Shown: one piece after another, positions 1 to 7,524 of the stretch
Layout of the letters: each line of letters begins with the position of its first letter
Position numbering within the stretch: the stretch's first letter is position 1
From: CAYQVW01 sp964421245
GTDB taxonomy: Bacteria > Margulisbacteria > WOR-1 > XYC2-FULL-46-14
Assembly: GCA_964421245.1 (NCBI GenBank)
Contig: CAYQVW010000003.1
Location: 65,164 to 129,163, forward strand
DNA length: 64,000 nucleotides
Direction of reading: 5' to 3'
Notes under the pieces: model-generated
Databases searched by the model: none
What the model was told of the DNA's origin: nothing
The model's input: only the letters and a program-made list of their open reading frames with translations
Translations under genes and position numbers: made by a program

Positions 1-90
1 GTTTTTAGTAATTACACAACCGATTGGAACCTCTTCTTTTTTATTGGCTTTTTGAGCCTGTTTGAGGGCAGTGAGCATAAAATCGTGCAT
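1..90 (-). CDS. tadA: tRNA adenosine(34) deaminase TadA, N-terminal part
   Basis: The minus strand starts with ATG at 90-88 and runs off the left edge after 30 codons. The visible protein (MHDFMLTALKQAQ..., then EEVPIGCVI) matches the N-terminus of TadA, where an MxLAL-like helix is followed by E(V)PVGAV. TadA converts A34 to inosine in tRNA-Arg(ACG). The zinc-binding HAE and PCxxC motifs would lie outside the window, so the call rests on the N-terminal helix and first strand only. The start has no Shine-Dalgarno site. Instead a TAGAAT -10 box lies six bases upstream, which suggests a leaderless mRNA. Confidence 0.75.
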   Translation of the reverse strand, partial: MHDFMLTALKQAQKANKKEEVPIGCVITKN

Positions 91-96
91 ATATAA

Positions 97-125
97 ATTC
101 TAACTTATTTACCCTGACACTTCAA
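97..125 (-). promoter_or_regulatory. Promoter of tadA, leaderless type
   Basis: Read on the minus strand: TTGAAG (125-120), 17-nt spacer, TAGAAT (102-97), six bases, then the ATG of tadA. The expected transcription start falls on or next to the start codon. Confidence 0.5.
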
Positions 126-127
126 TT

Positions 128-136
128 TGTTATACT
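128..136 (+). promoter_or_regulatory. Extended -10 promoter of the 183-1100 gene
   Basis: TGT followed by TATACT (131-136) is an extended -10 element. It leaves a leader of about 40 nt that carries an AGGGGGG ribosome binding site ahead of ATG 183, so this gene is leadered, unlike many others in the window. Confidence 0.4.
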
Positions 137-182
137 TTGTTATTGCGTTAAAATACAAAAATCTTTTTAGGGGGGTGCCGTT

Positions 183-1100
183 ATGGGAAAGATTAAATTG
201 TTAGTTGTTTTTTTGATTATCTTTTTTTCTTTTCTTCTTTGTTTTGGTGCTGAGGCAAAATTGAGTGCAAGTGATAAGGCCTTAAAGAGTAAGCTTGAGA
301 GCCTATATAAAAAGTTTGTTAGAGTAGTAAAGAGTAAAGACTATAATAAACTTAAGGCAATCTCCGCGACACCAATTCCCGAAGAGCAATGGAAGTCATT
401 AACCTCAGACAAGAAAATGTTTGCAATGATGGTTAGTTCAATGAAACTTGATTTCTCAAAGGCAAAATTTATTAAGATGAATAGGGGGGGCGATAAGGTT
501 GGGCTCATTTACGATACCTCTTACGAAAGCAAAAAAGAGTTTGTGTTGGATATTCTGGTTTTTAAGAAAGATGGACAAACATATAAGTTTTTCGAAAGGA
601 ATTCTATGGCCAGACTTAGAGAATCTTTTAAAAATGATAAGACCAAGGCTTTTAAGAAGATGCTCAAGGATAAATATTTTAAGTTATCTCCCACAAGAGT
701 GAGTACCGGTAGGGCAAATGAGACAATTAAGCTTAAGGCAAAGGATGAAGGCCCATTTAAGTATTATCAAATCAATGCAATAGCTGGAAAAGGGGCAAAG
801 GGAGTGGTCTTTTTGAATGGAGAGATAATGTATGAATTTGATGAAGAAGGTGGAAGCATGAGTAATAATATGGCTCAGCAAGCAATTAAAAGTGGTGAAA
901 ATGTAATTCGTTTGCAGGTTGATTCGGTAAGCCCTGACTTTGAAACCTCGCTTTTGTCTGATTCTCTAATTAGCATTAAACTGAATGCTTTAAACAGAAG
1001 GGATTTTGCAAAGAAAGAGGATGCGATGATAGTAATTAATTGGACCCCCAAGAGGGCAAAGGGGATAGTAATTGATTATAAGTTTAATATGAAGAAATAA
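183..1100 (+). CDS. Secreted protein of unknown function
   Basis: 305 aa. Residues 1-26 form a clear signal peptide: MGKIK, a long Leu/Phe/Ile core, then a likely AEA|K cleavage site. The mature part is Lys-rich with no cysteine, no lipobox and no further membrane segment, so a periplasmic or exported soluble protein is likely. I do not recognise the family. Predicted helices dominate residues 30-75 (a KLESLYKKFVRVVKSKDY segment resembles the start of NTF2/DUF-type periplasmic proteins, without decisive motifs). The C-terminal third alternates beta-strand-like stretches. Start choice: ATG 183 is preceded by AGGGGGG at about 169-175. The gene stands alone between divergent tadA and the next ORF. 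Confidence 0.75.
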   Translation: MGKIKLLVVFLIIFFSFLLCFGAEAKLSASDKALKSKLESLYKKFVRVVKSKDYNKLKAISATPIPEEQWKSLTSDKKMFAMMVSSMKLDFSKAKFIKMNRGGDKVGLIYDTSYESKKEFVLDILVFKKDGQTYKFFERNSMARLRESFKNDKTKAFKKMLKDKYFKLSPTRVSTGRANETIKLKAKDEGPFKYYQINAIAGKGAKGVVFLNGEIMYEFDEEGGSMSNNMAQQAIKSGENVIRLQVDSVSPDFETSLLSDSLISIKLNALNRRDFAKKEDAMIVINWTPKRAKGIVIDYKFNMKK

Positions 1101-1138
1101 TATCAAGATTGTTATTTTCAATTTACCACTATTCTTTG

Positions 1139-1191
1139 ATTTGTTATAATCATAATCTATGATTAAATTCGGAGTAGATGGTTGGCGAGCG
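1139..1191 (+). repeat. Copy 1 of a duplicated promoter plus first 11 codons
   Basis: This stretch, with TGTTATAAT (-10 at 1145-1150), the spacer and the first 33 coding bases (MIKFGVDGWRA), is nearly the same as 1743-1796 at the phosphohexomutase start (MIKFGTDGWRA). By eye the copies differ at about seven positions. Similarity stops abruptly after codon 11. Confidence 0.8.
1145..1150 (+). promoter_or_regulatory. Extended -10 (TGTTATAAT) ahead of ORF 1159
   Basis: TATAAT preceded by TGT lies eight bases upstream of ATG 1159, with no Shine-Dalgarno site between. It is part of the duplicated segment copied from the phosphohexomutase promoter or its ancestor. Confidence 0.6.
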
Positions 1192-1734
1192 TGGTTCATT
1201 TTTGTTGTGGTTGCTGTTTCCCTTTTTGTACTTGTCCAACCGGTTTATTCCGCAGATTATCGACATGAGATTAGAAGATGGTTCTCTCTGGCTATTCGTG
1301 GTAACGGCTCTTTTTTTCTTTCGGGAGACAGTGAGAGTATAGGATGGATTGGTGAAGATATTAATCTTCATGTAGGATATTATCCAATTCAGAAAGCGGG
1401 TAGGCAATTTTTTGGACTTGCCCTTGATTGTTCAACCGCTTACGCTCCCTATTCCAACATAGTTAGATTTGGATTTGGGATTGAGCACCATGCGCCTTAC
1501 ATGACTTCTTCTGATAGTATCCCCTTTAGAAGAGGATTATTCTTGTATAAAAACTATTTTAATTCCCAAGAGTTTGTTAGTCTTAGTTTCGAATATTCTA
1601 GTTGGATGTATTTAGTTACTGGTGGTTGGGTATTTGAGTTGACACAATTTAATTACAAGAATATGGCCGTAGACGAAAAATTAAATGCAAGGATATATAA
1701 TTATATAGGGCTTGAATTACCCTTCATGTACTAA
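1159..1734 (+). CDS. Putative exported protein with a phosphohexomutase-derived N-terminus
   Basis: 191 aa. Residues 1-11 (MIKFGVDGWRA) repeat the start of the phosphohexomutase encoded 600 bp downstream. They are followed at once by a hydrophobic segment (WFIFVVVAVSLFVLVQPVYSA) that looks like a signal peptide with cleavage after YSA. The mature part is rich in Tyr, Phe and Gly with alternating hydrophobic strands and ends in an aromatic residue (LPFMY). That resembles a small beta-barrel or outer-membrane protein, but I do not recognise the family. The hybrid N-terminus suggests the gene gained promoter and start codon by a local duplication. No other ATG lies between codon 1 and the hydrophobic core, so the borrowed start is probably used. 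Confidence 0.6.
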   Translation: MIKFGVDGWRAWFIFVVVAVSLFVLVQPVYSADYRHEIRRWFSLAIRGNGSFFLSGDSESIGWIGEDINLHVGYYPIQKAGRQFFGLALDCSTAYAPYSNIVRFGFGIEHHAPYMTSSDSIPFRRGLFLYKNYFNSQEFVSLSFEYSSWMYLVTGGWVFELTQFNYKNMAVDEKLNARIYNYIGLELPFMY

Positions 1735-1742
1735 TCAGAGCT

Positions 1743-1796
1743 AATTTGTTATAATCAAAATCTATGATTAAATTTGGAACAGATGGATGGCGGGCA
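1743..1796 (+). repeat. Copy 2 of the duplicated promoter plus start, at the phosphohexomutase gene
   Basis: Partner of 1139-1191. In this copy the reading frame continues into a complete phosphohexomutase, so it is presumably the source copy. Confidence 0.8.
1750..1755 (+). promoter_or_regulatory. Extended -10 of the phosphohexomutase gene, leaderless type
   Basis: TGT-TATAAT, eight bases, ATG 1764. No Shine-Dalgarno sequence lies between, so transcription would start at or next to the ATG. Confidence 0.6.
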
Positions 1797-3164
1797 ATTA
1801 TATCGGATGAGTTTACATTTGAAAATGTGCGTAAAGTTGCACAGGCGATTGCGTTGTACTTAAGTGGCAAGGGGCAAGTGGCAAGGGGCAAGAAGATAAT
1901 AATTATTGGGTATGATGCGAGGTTTTTGGCGGATAAGTTTGCGCTTGAGATTGCTAAGGTAATGAAGGAGAACGGCATTTCGTCGTTAATAACAGAAAGA
2001 GATTGTCCAACGCCTCTAGTTGCCTGGTCTGTTAAAGATAAAAAAGCCTTGGGCGCAATAATGCTTACTGCTTCTCATAATCCACCGCAATATTGTGGGA
2101 TTAAGTTTATACCAGATTATTGTGGACCCGCGAATGAGGAGATTACTAAGAAAATTGAGGAGAATTTAAAGTGCCAAGGGTCAAGGGTCAAGGGGCAAGA
2201 AGGCACGATAGAACACTTTGAACCGCGGGAGCACTATTTTTCATATATTGAAAAATTTATTAATGTTGATGTCATTAAAGAAGCAAAATTAAAAGTTCTT
2301 TATGATCCGATGTATGGGTCAGGTAGGGGCTATCTTGATAAATTATTGCAAAGCTATGGTTGTCAAACAGATGAGATACATAATTACCGAGATGTTCTCT
2401 TTGGTGGGCAGAATCCGGAGCCTGGAGATTCCGAGTTGACCGAACTTAAGGCTAAAGTTCTTGAAATGAAAAAAGATGTTGGGTTGGCAAACGATGGAGA
2501 TGCTGATCGCTTTGGTGTTGTCGATGAAAGGGGGAATTTTCTTGATGCCAATAAGGTAATTCCTCTTCTTTTTGAATATTTTGTTACAAAAGGGTCAAGG
2601 GCCAAGGGTCAAGGGTCAGTAGTTAGATCTATTGCAACAACCTCTTTGATTGATGAAATAGCAAAAGAACATGATATTAAAGTTCATGAGACTAAAGTCG
2701 GATTTAAATATATTGCAGAAATCATGATGAGGGAGTCTGTCATTATTGGAGGGGAAGAGAGTGGAGGGCTATCAGTTGCCGGGCATATCCCTGAGAAAGA
2801 CGGGCTTCTGGCCGATCTTTTGGTTATTGAAATGTTAGCGAAGACTAAAAAACCTCTTTCTCAATTGTGGAGAGAATTAACCAAAAAGTATGGACCATAT
2901 GAATTTAAACGTGGAAAATTTAAAACAACGGATGAGAAGAAAAAAGCTTTGATGGAAAAATTGCGCAAAACACCCCCTAATGAATTAGGAGGAATGAAGG
3001 TTAAAGAAGTAAAAACTATTGATGGAGTAAAGATGGTTTTAGAGGATGGGAGTTGGCTTTTAGTTCGCCCATCTGGAACAGAGCCGGTTCTTAGGATTTA
3101 TTATGAATCAAAGAATCCAGAAACCCTAGATTTGATTGCCCAATATGCGAAAGGTTTGGTATAA
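1764..3164 (+). CDS. Phosphoglucomutase/phosphomannomutase (alpha-D-phosphohexomutase)
   Basis: 466 aa, a usual length. Interconverts hexose 1- and 6-phosphates through a phosphoserine enzyme in the cytosol, feeding polysaccharide and nucleotide-sugar synthesis. All four family motifs are visible: TASHNPP with the phosphorylated Ser near residue 95, the metal-binding loop GDADRFG near 248, the sugar-binding loop GGEESGG near 331, and the phosphate-binding loop RPSGTEPVLR near 437. The substrate (glucose, mannose or glucosamine phosphate) cannot be told from the motifs. The gene carries three patches of a GGGTCAA/GGGGCAA-type heptamer repeat that add Gly/Lys/Arg/Gln-rich loops (about residues 34-43, 137-147 and 276-286). 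It is followed six bases later by pyrR. Confidence 0.93.
   Translation: MIKFGTDGWRAIISDEFTFENVRKVAQAIALYLSGKGQVARGKKIIIIGYDARFLADKFALEIAKVMKENGISSLITERDCPTPLVAWSVKDKKALGAIMLTASHNPPQYCGIKFIPDYCGPANEEITKKIEENLKCQGSRVKGQEGTIEHFEPREHYFSYIEKFINVDVIKEAKLKVLYDPMYGSGRGYLDKLLQSYGCQTDEIHNYRDVLFGGQNPEPGDSELTELKAKVLEMKKDVGLANDGDADRFGVVDERGNFLDANKVIPLLFEYFVTKGSRAKGQGSVVRSIATTSLIDEIAKEHDIKVHETKVGFKYIAEIMMRESVIIGGEESGGLSVAGHIPEKDGLLADLLVIEMLAKTKKPLSQLWRELTKKYGPYEFKRGKFKTTDEKKKALMEKLRKTPPNELGGMKVKEVKTIDGVKMVLEDGSWLLVRPSGTEPVLRIYYESKNPETLDLIAQYAKGLV
1863..1893 (+). repeat. Heptamer-type repeat patch 1 in the phosphohexomutase gene
   Basis: Tandem GTGGCAA/GGGGCAA units encode GKGQVARGK in frame, near the end of the first N-terminal helix region. 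Confidence 0.75.
2171..2206 (+). repeat. Heptamer-type repeat patch 2 in the phosphohexomutase gene
   Basis: Tandem CAAGGGT/CAAGGGG units encode CQGSRVKGQEG in frame. Flanking GTGCC and GGCAC form a short inverted repeat around the patch. Confidence 0.75.
2588..2618 (+). repeat. Heptamer-type repeat patch 3 in the phosphohexomutase gene
   Basis: Tandem AGGGTCA/AGGGCCA units encode KGSRAKGQGS in frame, where homologues have a variable loop after the metal-binding domain strand. Confidence 0.75.
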
Positions 3165-3165
3165 T
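3160..3165 (+). promoter_or_regulatory. Extended -10 of pyrR overlapping the upstream stop codon
   Basis: TGG-TATAAT, five bases, ATG 3171. The box overlaps the phosphohexomutase stop codon, so pyrR may be transcribed alone as a leaderless message as well as by read-through. Confidence 0.45.
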
Positions 3166-3170
3166 AAGCT

Positions 3171-3719
3171 ATGGTTCCAAAAGCAAAAAAAATAAAAGGT
3201 AAGGTTGTAATGCACGATCATGATGTGCGTCGTGCAATCAGCCGTCTTGCTCACGAAATTGTTGAAAAAAATCGTGGAGTAGAAAATATTGTCTTAATTG
3301 GGATTCTTAATCGAGGATTGCCAATTGCAAAACGTGTTGCAAAAGAAATTGAAAAGAATGAGGATGTCTCTGTTCCTATAGGGGCACTAGACGTTTCTTT
3401 ATATCGTGATGATCTTGCTTTAAAGGGAGAATACGTTGAAGTTCGTAAGTCTGATATGCCTTTCTCAATTGACGGTAAAATAGTAGTGTTAGTTGATGAT
3501 GTTATCTTTGCTGGCCGCACTGTTCGCGCTGCCCTTGATGGATTAAAGGATTATGGTAGGGCCAACAAGGTTCAGCTTTGTGCTTTGGTTGACCGCGGAC
3601 ACAGAGAGGTTCCAATCCACCCCGACTTTACAGGAAAGATTCTGCCCACTGCAAGAAAAGAGCAGGTTCGCGTTGAAGTGCTCGAAATTGACGGTGTTGA
3701 CCGCGTTTTAATTAATTAA
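3171..3719 (+). CDS. pyrR: PyrR: pyrimidine operon attenuator / uracil phosphoribosyltransferase
   Basis: 182 aa, the usual PyrR length. Type I phosphoribosyltransferase fold: IGILNRGLPIAKR near residue 43 and the PRPP-binding loop VVLVDDVIFAGRTVRAALD near 103-121, followed by the LCALVDRGHREVPI signature typical of PyrR. The protein binds pyr leader RNA in response to UMP and can make UMP from uracil and PRPP. No pyr biosynthetic gene or obvious PyrR-binding attenuator lies next to it, so targets must be elsewhere. The 3' end overlaps the convergent gene 3708-4466 by 12 bases. Confidence 0.93.
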   Translation: MVPKAKKIKGKVVMHDHDVRRAISRLAHEIVEKNRGVENIVLIGILNRGLPIAKRVAKEIEKNEDVSVPIGALDVSLYRDDLALKGEYVEVRKSDMPFSIDGKIVVLVDDVIFAGRTVRAALDGLKDYGRANKVQLCALVDRGHREVPIHPDFTGKILPTARKEQVRVEVLEIDGVDRVLIN

Positions 3720-4466
3720 CCAGGTTACCCTTGCAGCGTACTCCATAATATTATATCCGCCGCCAGTCTTAGGTGTATAGTTTCTAGAACTTGCTTCAAT
3801 AAAGGTTCCAAGGTTTTCTCTTAAGAATATTGCTGATCCAAGCACAATACCAAGACTTGTTTCAGAGTCGCCATAAACGGTGTCTGCTTGATTGTAGCTG
3901 TTAACTTCATATCCTATTCCCGCATAAGGGATAAATGGGATAAACATTTTACTCACTAATAATCCTAAGGTGTAGCTATTAACTGTTTTTATGCTATCAA
4001 GGGCCATTGCTGCTGGCATAGTTGTTTTAACTGTTCCCTGTTTCGCGATTATTCCAAGAGTACAAGAAAATGGATCTTTATTTTTTTCTTGTCTTAATCC
4101 AATCTTTAATGATGCTGTTGCCGCGTCTGATTTTATAGAAATCTTTCCCCCACCAGGTAAGACTGCGGCTAATATGTCTGTTCCAGCTCCATTTGCCTCT
4201 GCCAATCCGTAGGCAAGGCCCAATTCAAGATTATCGCGAATTCCATAACTGACTAGGGGAGCGTATCCGGTTGCTCCAACGACATTAGAGCCAGTTAGGG
4301 CATTTGCAGAGCTTACATATCCTCCACCATAGGTATCAGAGAGATAAGCCAACGATAGCGCCCATTTACCTTGATCCAAACAATCGGCAGTGGTTAGATA
4401 TTCTGCATATGAGGTTGAGACGAAGATGAGGCTGATCAATAATGCTAACAATATAATTTTTTTCAT
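3708..4466 (-). CDS. Putative outer-membrane beta-barrel protein
   Basis: 252 aa. Residues 1-21 are a signal peptide (MKKIILLALLISLIFVSTSYA, cleavage after SYA). The mature chain is made of alternating short strands rich in Gly, Tyr and Ala (SYGIRDNLELGLAYGL, YAGIGYEVNSY, LGTFIEASSRNY) and ends AARVTWLIN. This pattern resembles small outer-membrane porin-like or OmpW/conserved barrel proteins, but no named family is certain. ATG 4466 has a good AGGAGAA site. The start diverges from the helicase gene across a 71-base spacer. It ends tail-to-tail over the last four codons of pyrR. Confidence 0.7.
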   Translation of the reverse strand: MKKIILLALLISLIFVSTSYAEYLTTADCLDQGKWALSLAYLSDTYGGGYVSSANALTGSNVVGATGYAPLVSYGIRDNLELGLAYGLAEANGAGTDILAAVLPGGGKISIKSDAATASLKIGLRQEKNKDPFSCTLGIIAKQGTVKTTMPAAMALDSIKTVNSYTLGLLVSKMFIPFIPYAGIGYEVNSYNQADTVYGDSETSLGIVLGSAIFLRENLGTFIEASSRNYTPKTGGGYNIMEYAARVTWLIN

Positions 4467-4502
4467 GACAATTCTCCTTTAATGAAATTTCTAACAGTTT
4501 AG

Positions 4503-4531
4503 TTGTCTTTATAACTATTGTCAAGTAGAAT
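4503..4531 (+). promoter_or_regulatory. Promoter of the helicase-nuclease gene, leaderless type
   Basis: TTGTCT (4503-4508), 17-nt spacer, TAGAAT (4526-4531), then six bases to ATG 4538. No Shine-Dalgarno site. Confidence 0.6.
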
Positions 4532-4537
4532 AAACTC

Positions 4538-7402
4538 ATGAGCGAAGATGTCCTCAATGGTTTAAACCCAGAACAAAAACAAGCGGTTATACATGATAAA
4601 GGTCCTCTTTTAATAATTGCCGGTGCAGGGACAGGTAAGACCACCGTTATTACTCGTCGGATTGCCAATCTTATCGAATCGAAGAGAGCAAAGCCGGGAG
4701 AAATTCTTGCTTTAACTTTTACTGACAAATCTGCAGATGAGATGGAGACCAGAGTTGATCAATTGGTTCCTTATGGATATATTGATGTTTCAATTTCTAC
4801 TTTTCACGCTTTTGGTGACAGGATTTTAAGAGATTACGCTCTAGATTTAGGTTTGCGACCAGATTATCGGGTTTTATCTTTTGCTGAACAAGCTGTTTTT
4901 ATGCGTGAACATATTTTTAAACTTCCACTTAAGCACTATATTTCACTTGGTGATCCGGTTAAACATGTTGATGCATTGCTTCGAGTTTTTTCTAGAGCGA
5001 AGGATGAGGATATTGAACCGGAAGCATGGCTAGAGACATGCCATGGCATGTCTATACAAGAGGAAGTTGCACAGGTTTATAAGAAATACCAGGAACTGAA
5101 ATACAAGAATGGATTCTTAGATTTTGGGGATCAGGTAAATTTGACATTGAAATTATTTCGTGAGCACCCAGAGATTCTAAAGAAATTCCAAAAACAGTAT
5201 AAATATGTTTTAGTCGATGAATTTCAAGACACTAACTATGCCCAGTTCGAACTAATAAAACTTTTAGTTAAAAAACATAAAAATATTACAGTCGTTGGAG
5301 ACGATGATCAGAGTATTTATAAGTTTCGTGGTGCGGCCATTTCTAATATTTTAGGTTTCGAGAAGACCTATAAAAAGACCAAAAAGGTTGTCCTAACTAA
5401 AAACTATCGCTCTGGCCAGATTATTTTAGATGCAGCATATAAGCTTATTCAACATAATAATCCCGATCGCCTAGAGGTAAGAAGTAAGGTAGATAAGCGT
5501 CTTGTGGCCGTGGAACCTGCGACTAAACGTCGCGGTTCCATATTGGAACATAAAAATTTCGATTCAGTTTACTCTGAGGCCGATTGGGTGGCACAAAAGA
5601 TTAAAGAGGAAAAATATAAGCTGTCGGACGTTGCGATTTTAACTCGTTCCAATGCTCAAGCCGAAGCCTTTCGACAGTCTCTAAATATGGTCGGCTTACC
5701 CAACATGTCATACAGTGGGGGAGGGCTTTACTATCTTCCCGAGGTTCGTATGGCGATTTCCTTTTTAAGGGTGATTGGAGATTTAGCAGATAGTGTCAGT
5801 CTCTATGATTTAGCCTGTTCCGAGCTCTATAGTTTGGAAGCACTAGATTTGCAGAAGCTAAATACCTTTGCCAGTCGTAGAAATCTAACCCTTCACCATG
5901 TTTTTACCCATTTAGATGGTCAGTCGGAGGGTTTTAAGGTTCTAGATGATATTAAACCTAAGACTCGAGAAACTATTAAAGAGATAATGCAGGATATTGC
6001 CGAATACATAAATTATGCCAAAGATCATTCAACCGGCGAAGTTTTATATCTCTTTTTTAAGAAGACCGGATATTTAAAACGTTTAAATGAAAGCCCCGAT
6101 CTTGAATCAGAAGATAAGATAAAAAACTTAGCGCAGTTTTTTGAAAAAATAAGAGAATTTCATGAAGTTGCAGAGGTTGATAAGGTTGCCGAATTTGTAA
6201 AATACTTAAATATTTTAAGAGAATCCGGTGATGATCCGGCATCTAGTCAGCCGGACTTTGATTCTGATGCAGTAAATATTTTAACTATTCATAAGGCCAA
6301 GGGGTTAGAGTTCCCGGTTGTTTTTATAACTTGCTTAGTTACCGATAAGTTTCCAAGTAGAAAGAGAAAGGATCCGATTGGATTACCTGATAAATTAATA
6401 AAAGATATTCTTCCTAAAGGAGAATATCATCTTCAAGAAGAGCGCCGTCTCTTTTATGTTGCAATGACGCGAGCCAAGACAGAACTTTATTTAACTTCAT
6501 CAATTGATTACGGTGGTAAACGAGTTTGTAAACTTTCTCAATTTGTTTTGGAAGCTATAGATAAGCCAAGGGCCGATGTTGAGACAATTAAACGCTCTCC
6601 GATGGGGCAGATTGAACTCTTTGCTCCAATGCCTCGCAATCTTTCAAAGAAAAAGAGTAAGAAAGAGGGTCTTTTAAGTTTAAGTTTTTATCATATTAAT
6701 GATTATTTGTCCTGTCCTCTAAAATATAAATATGTTCATATATTAAGGGTGCCGCTTTTACCAAACCATCAAATAATTTATGGATCAGCGCTGCATAAAG
6801 CGGCACAGGCCTATCTGGTTTCAAAAAAGAACAATCAGAAATTTAGTGCCAAGAATTTAGAAGAAGTATTTTTAAATAACTGGTCTTCAGAGGGATTTAT
6901 CTCAAGAGAGCATGAAGAAAGAAGGCTTGAGTCAGGCAAAAAGGCTTTAGCAAGTTTTTATAAAAGAGAAGAGAAGCTTGGCCATATTCCATTTTATGTA
7001 GAAGAGTGGTTTACGATAAATCAGGATAATATTCGAGTTCGTGGAAGGTTTGATAGAGTAGATAAACGAGATGGTAAGGTTTTTATTATTGATTTCAAAT
7101 CGTCTGATGTTAGAACGGAAGAAGATGCCCTAAAACGGGCGAAATCCAATCTCCAGCTTTCAATTTATGCACTAGCTTGGAAGCATATGTTCTCAAAAAT
7201 TCCAGATAGAGTAGAGCTTCACTTTTTAGATTCCGGATTAGTTGGTTCAGTTGAGAAAAAACCAAAGGAGCTAGATAAGACTTGGGAGAAGGTTCAAAAG
7301 GTTGCAGAGGGAATTCGATCGGAAAATTATAAAGCTACCCCTTCTTCTTTCTCCTGCCAGTATTGTGCATATTCAGAAGTTTGCCCGGAATCAGTCAGTT
7401 AA
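4538..7402 (+). CDS. UvrD/PcrA-type helicase fused to a RecB-like nuclease with probable Fe-S cluster
   Basis: 954 aa. The N-terminal superfamily 1 helicase shows Walker A (GAGTGKTTVITRR, near residue 28), motif II VLVDEFQDT near 224, motif III VVGDDDQSIYKFRG, motif IV LTKNYRSG, motif V ILTIHKAKGLEFPVVF and motif VI ERRLFYVAMTRAK near 635. The C-terminal 230 residues are a PD-(D/E)XK nuclease: GSALHKAAQAYL, FIIDFKSS near 850 and QLSIYALAW. Cysteines at about 725 (LSCPLKY) and near the C-terminus (CQYCAYSEVC) are placed like the four ligands of the AddB/Cas4-type Fe-S cluster. It is probably a DNA-repair helicase-nuclease acting on single-stranded ends. Residues 166-174 (ETCHGMSIQ) are encoded by a palindromic repeat element. 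It is a single gene without an AddA/RecC partner here. Confidence 0.88.
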   Translation: MSEDVLNGLNPEQKQAVIHDKGPLLIIAGAGTGKTTVITRRIANLIESKRAKPGEILALTFTDKSADEMETRVDQLVPYGYIDVSISTFHAFGDRILRDYALDLGLRPDYRVLSFAEQAVFMREHIFKLPLKHYISLGDPVKHVDALLRVFSRAKDEDIEPEAWLETCHGMSIQEEVAQVYKKYQELKYKNGFLDFGDQVNLTLKLFREHPEILKKFQKQYKYVLVDEFQDTNYAQFELIKLLVKKHKNITVVGDDDQSIYKFRGAAISNILGFEKTYKKTKKVVLTKNYRSGQIILDAAYKLIQHNNPDRLEVRSKVDKRLVAVEPATKRRGSILEHKNFDSVYSEADWVAQKIKEEKYKLSDVAILTRSNAQAEAFRQSLNMVGLPNMSYSGGGLYYLPEVRMAISFLRVIGDLADSVSLYDLACSELYSLEALDLQKLNTFASRRNLTLHHVFTHLDGQSEGFKVLDDIKPKTRETIKEIMQDIAEYINYAKDHSTGEVLYLFFKKTGYLKRLNESPDLESEDKIKNLAQFFEKIREFHEVAEVDKVAEFVKYLNILRESGDDPASSQPDFDSDAVNILTIHKAKGLEFPVVFITCLVTDKFPSRKRKDPIGLPDKLIKDILPKGEYHLQEERRLFYVAMTRAKTELYLTSSIDYGGKRVCKLSQFVLEAIDKPRADVETIKRSPMGQIELFAPMPRNLSKKKSKKEGLLSLSFYHINDYLSCPLKYKYVHILRVPLLPNHQIIYGSALHKAAQAYLVSKKNNQKFSAKNLEEVFLNNWSSEGFISREHEERRLESGKKALASFYKREEKLGHIPFYVEEWFTINQDNIRVRGRFDRVDKRDGKVFIIDFKSSDVRTEEDALKRAKSNLQLSIYALAWKHMFSKIPDRVELHFLDSGLVGSVEKKPKELDKTWEKVQKVAEGIRSENYKATPSSFSCQYCAYSEVCPESVS
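5033..5059 (+). repeat. Palindromic element, copy 1 (inside helicase gene)
   Basis: Perfect palindrome AGACATGCCATGGCATGTCT flanked by G and followed by ATACAA. It is read in frame as ETCHGMSIQ. Confidence 0.85.
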
Positions 7403-7524
7403 TTCTTTAATCCCGCTAACCCCAATCTTATCCCTGGATAGTGATTTTCCCTAATATCTCGGATCCGAGAAATCCTGGGACAATCAAAATCAGGGATGGA
7501 ATCCGGGATCAGGGTTTAAAGAAT
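7403..7524. repeat. 122-bp imperfect palindrome filling the gap between two convergent genes
   Basis: The outer arms AATTCTTTAATCCC (7401-7414) and GGGTTTAAAGAATT (7512-7525) match at 13 of 14 positions. Further partly matching arms (ATCCCTG, GATT.TCCC) lead to a perfect centre TCTCGGATCCGAGA (7457-7470). The structure starts directly after the helicase stop codon and ends directly before the stop of the minus-strand gene. It may act as a bidirectional terminator or be a small non-coding mobile element. Confidence 0.65.
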
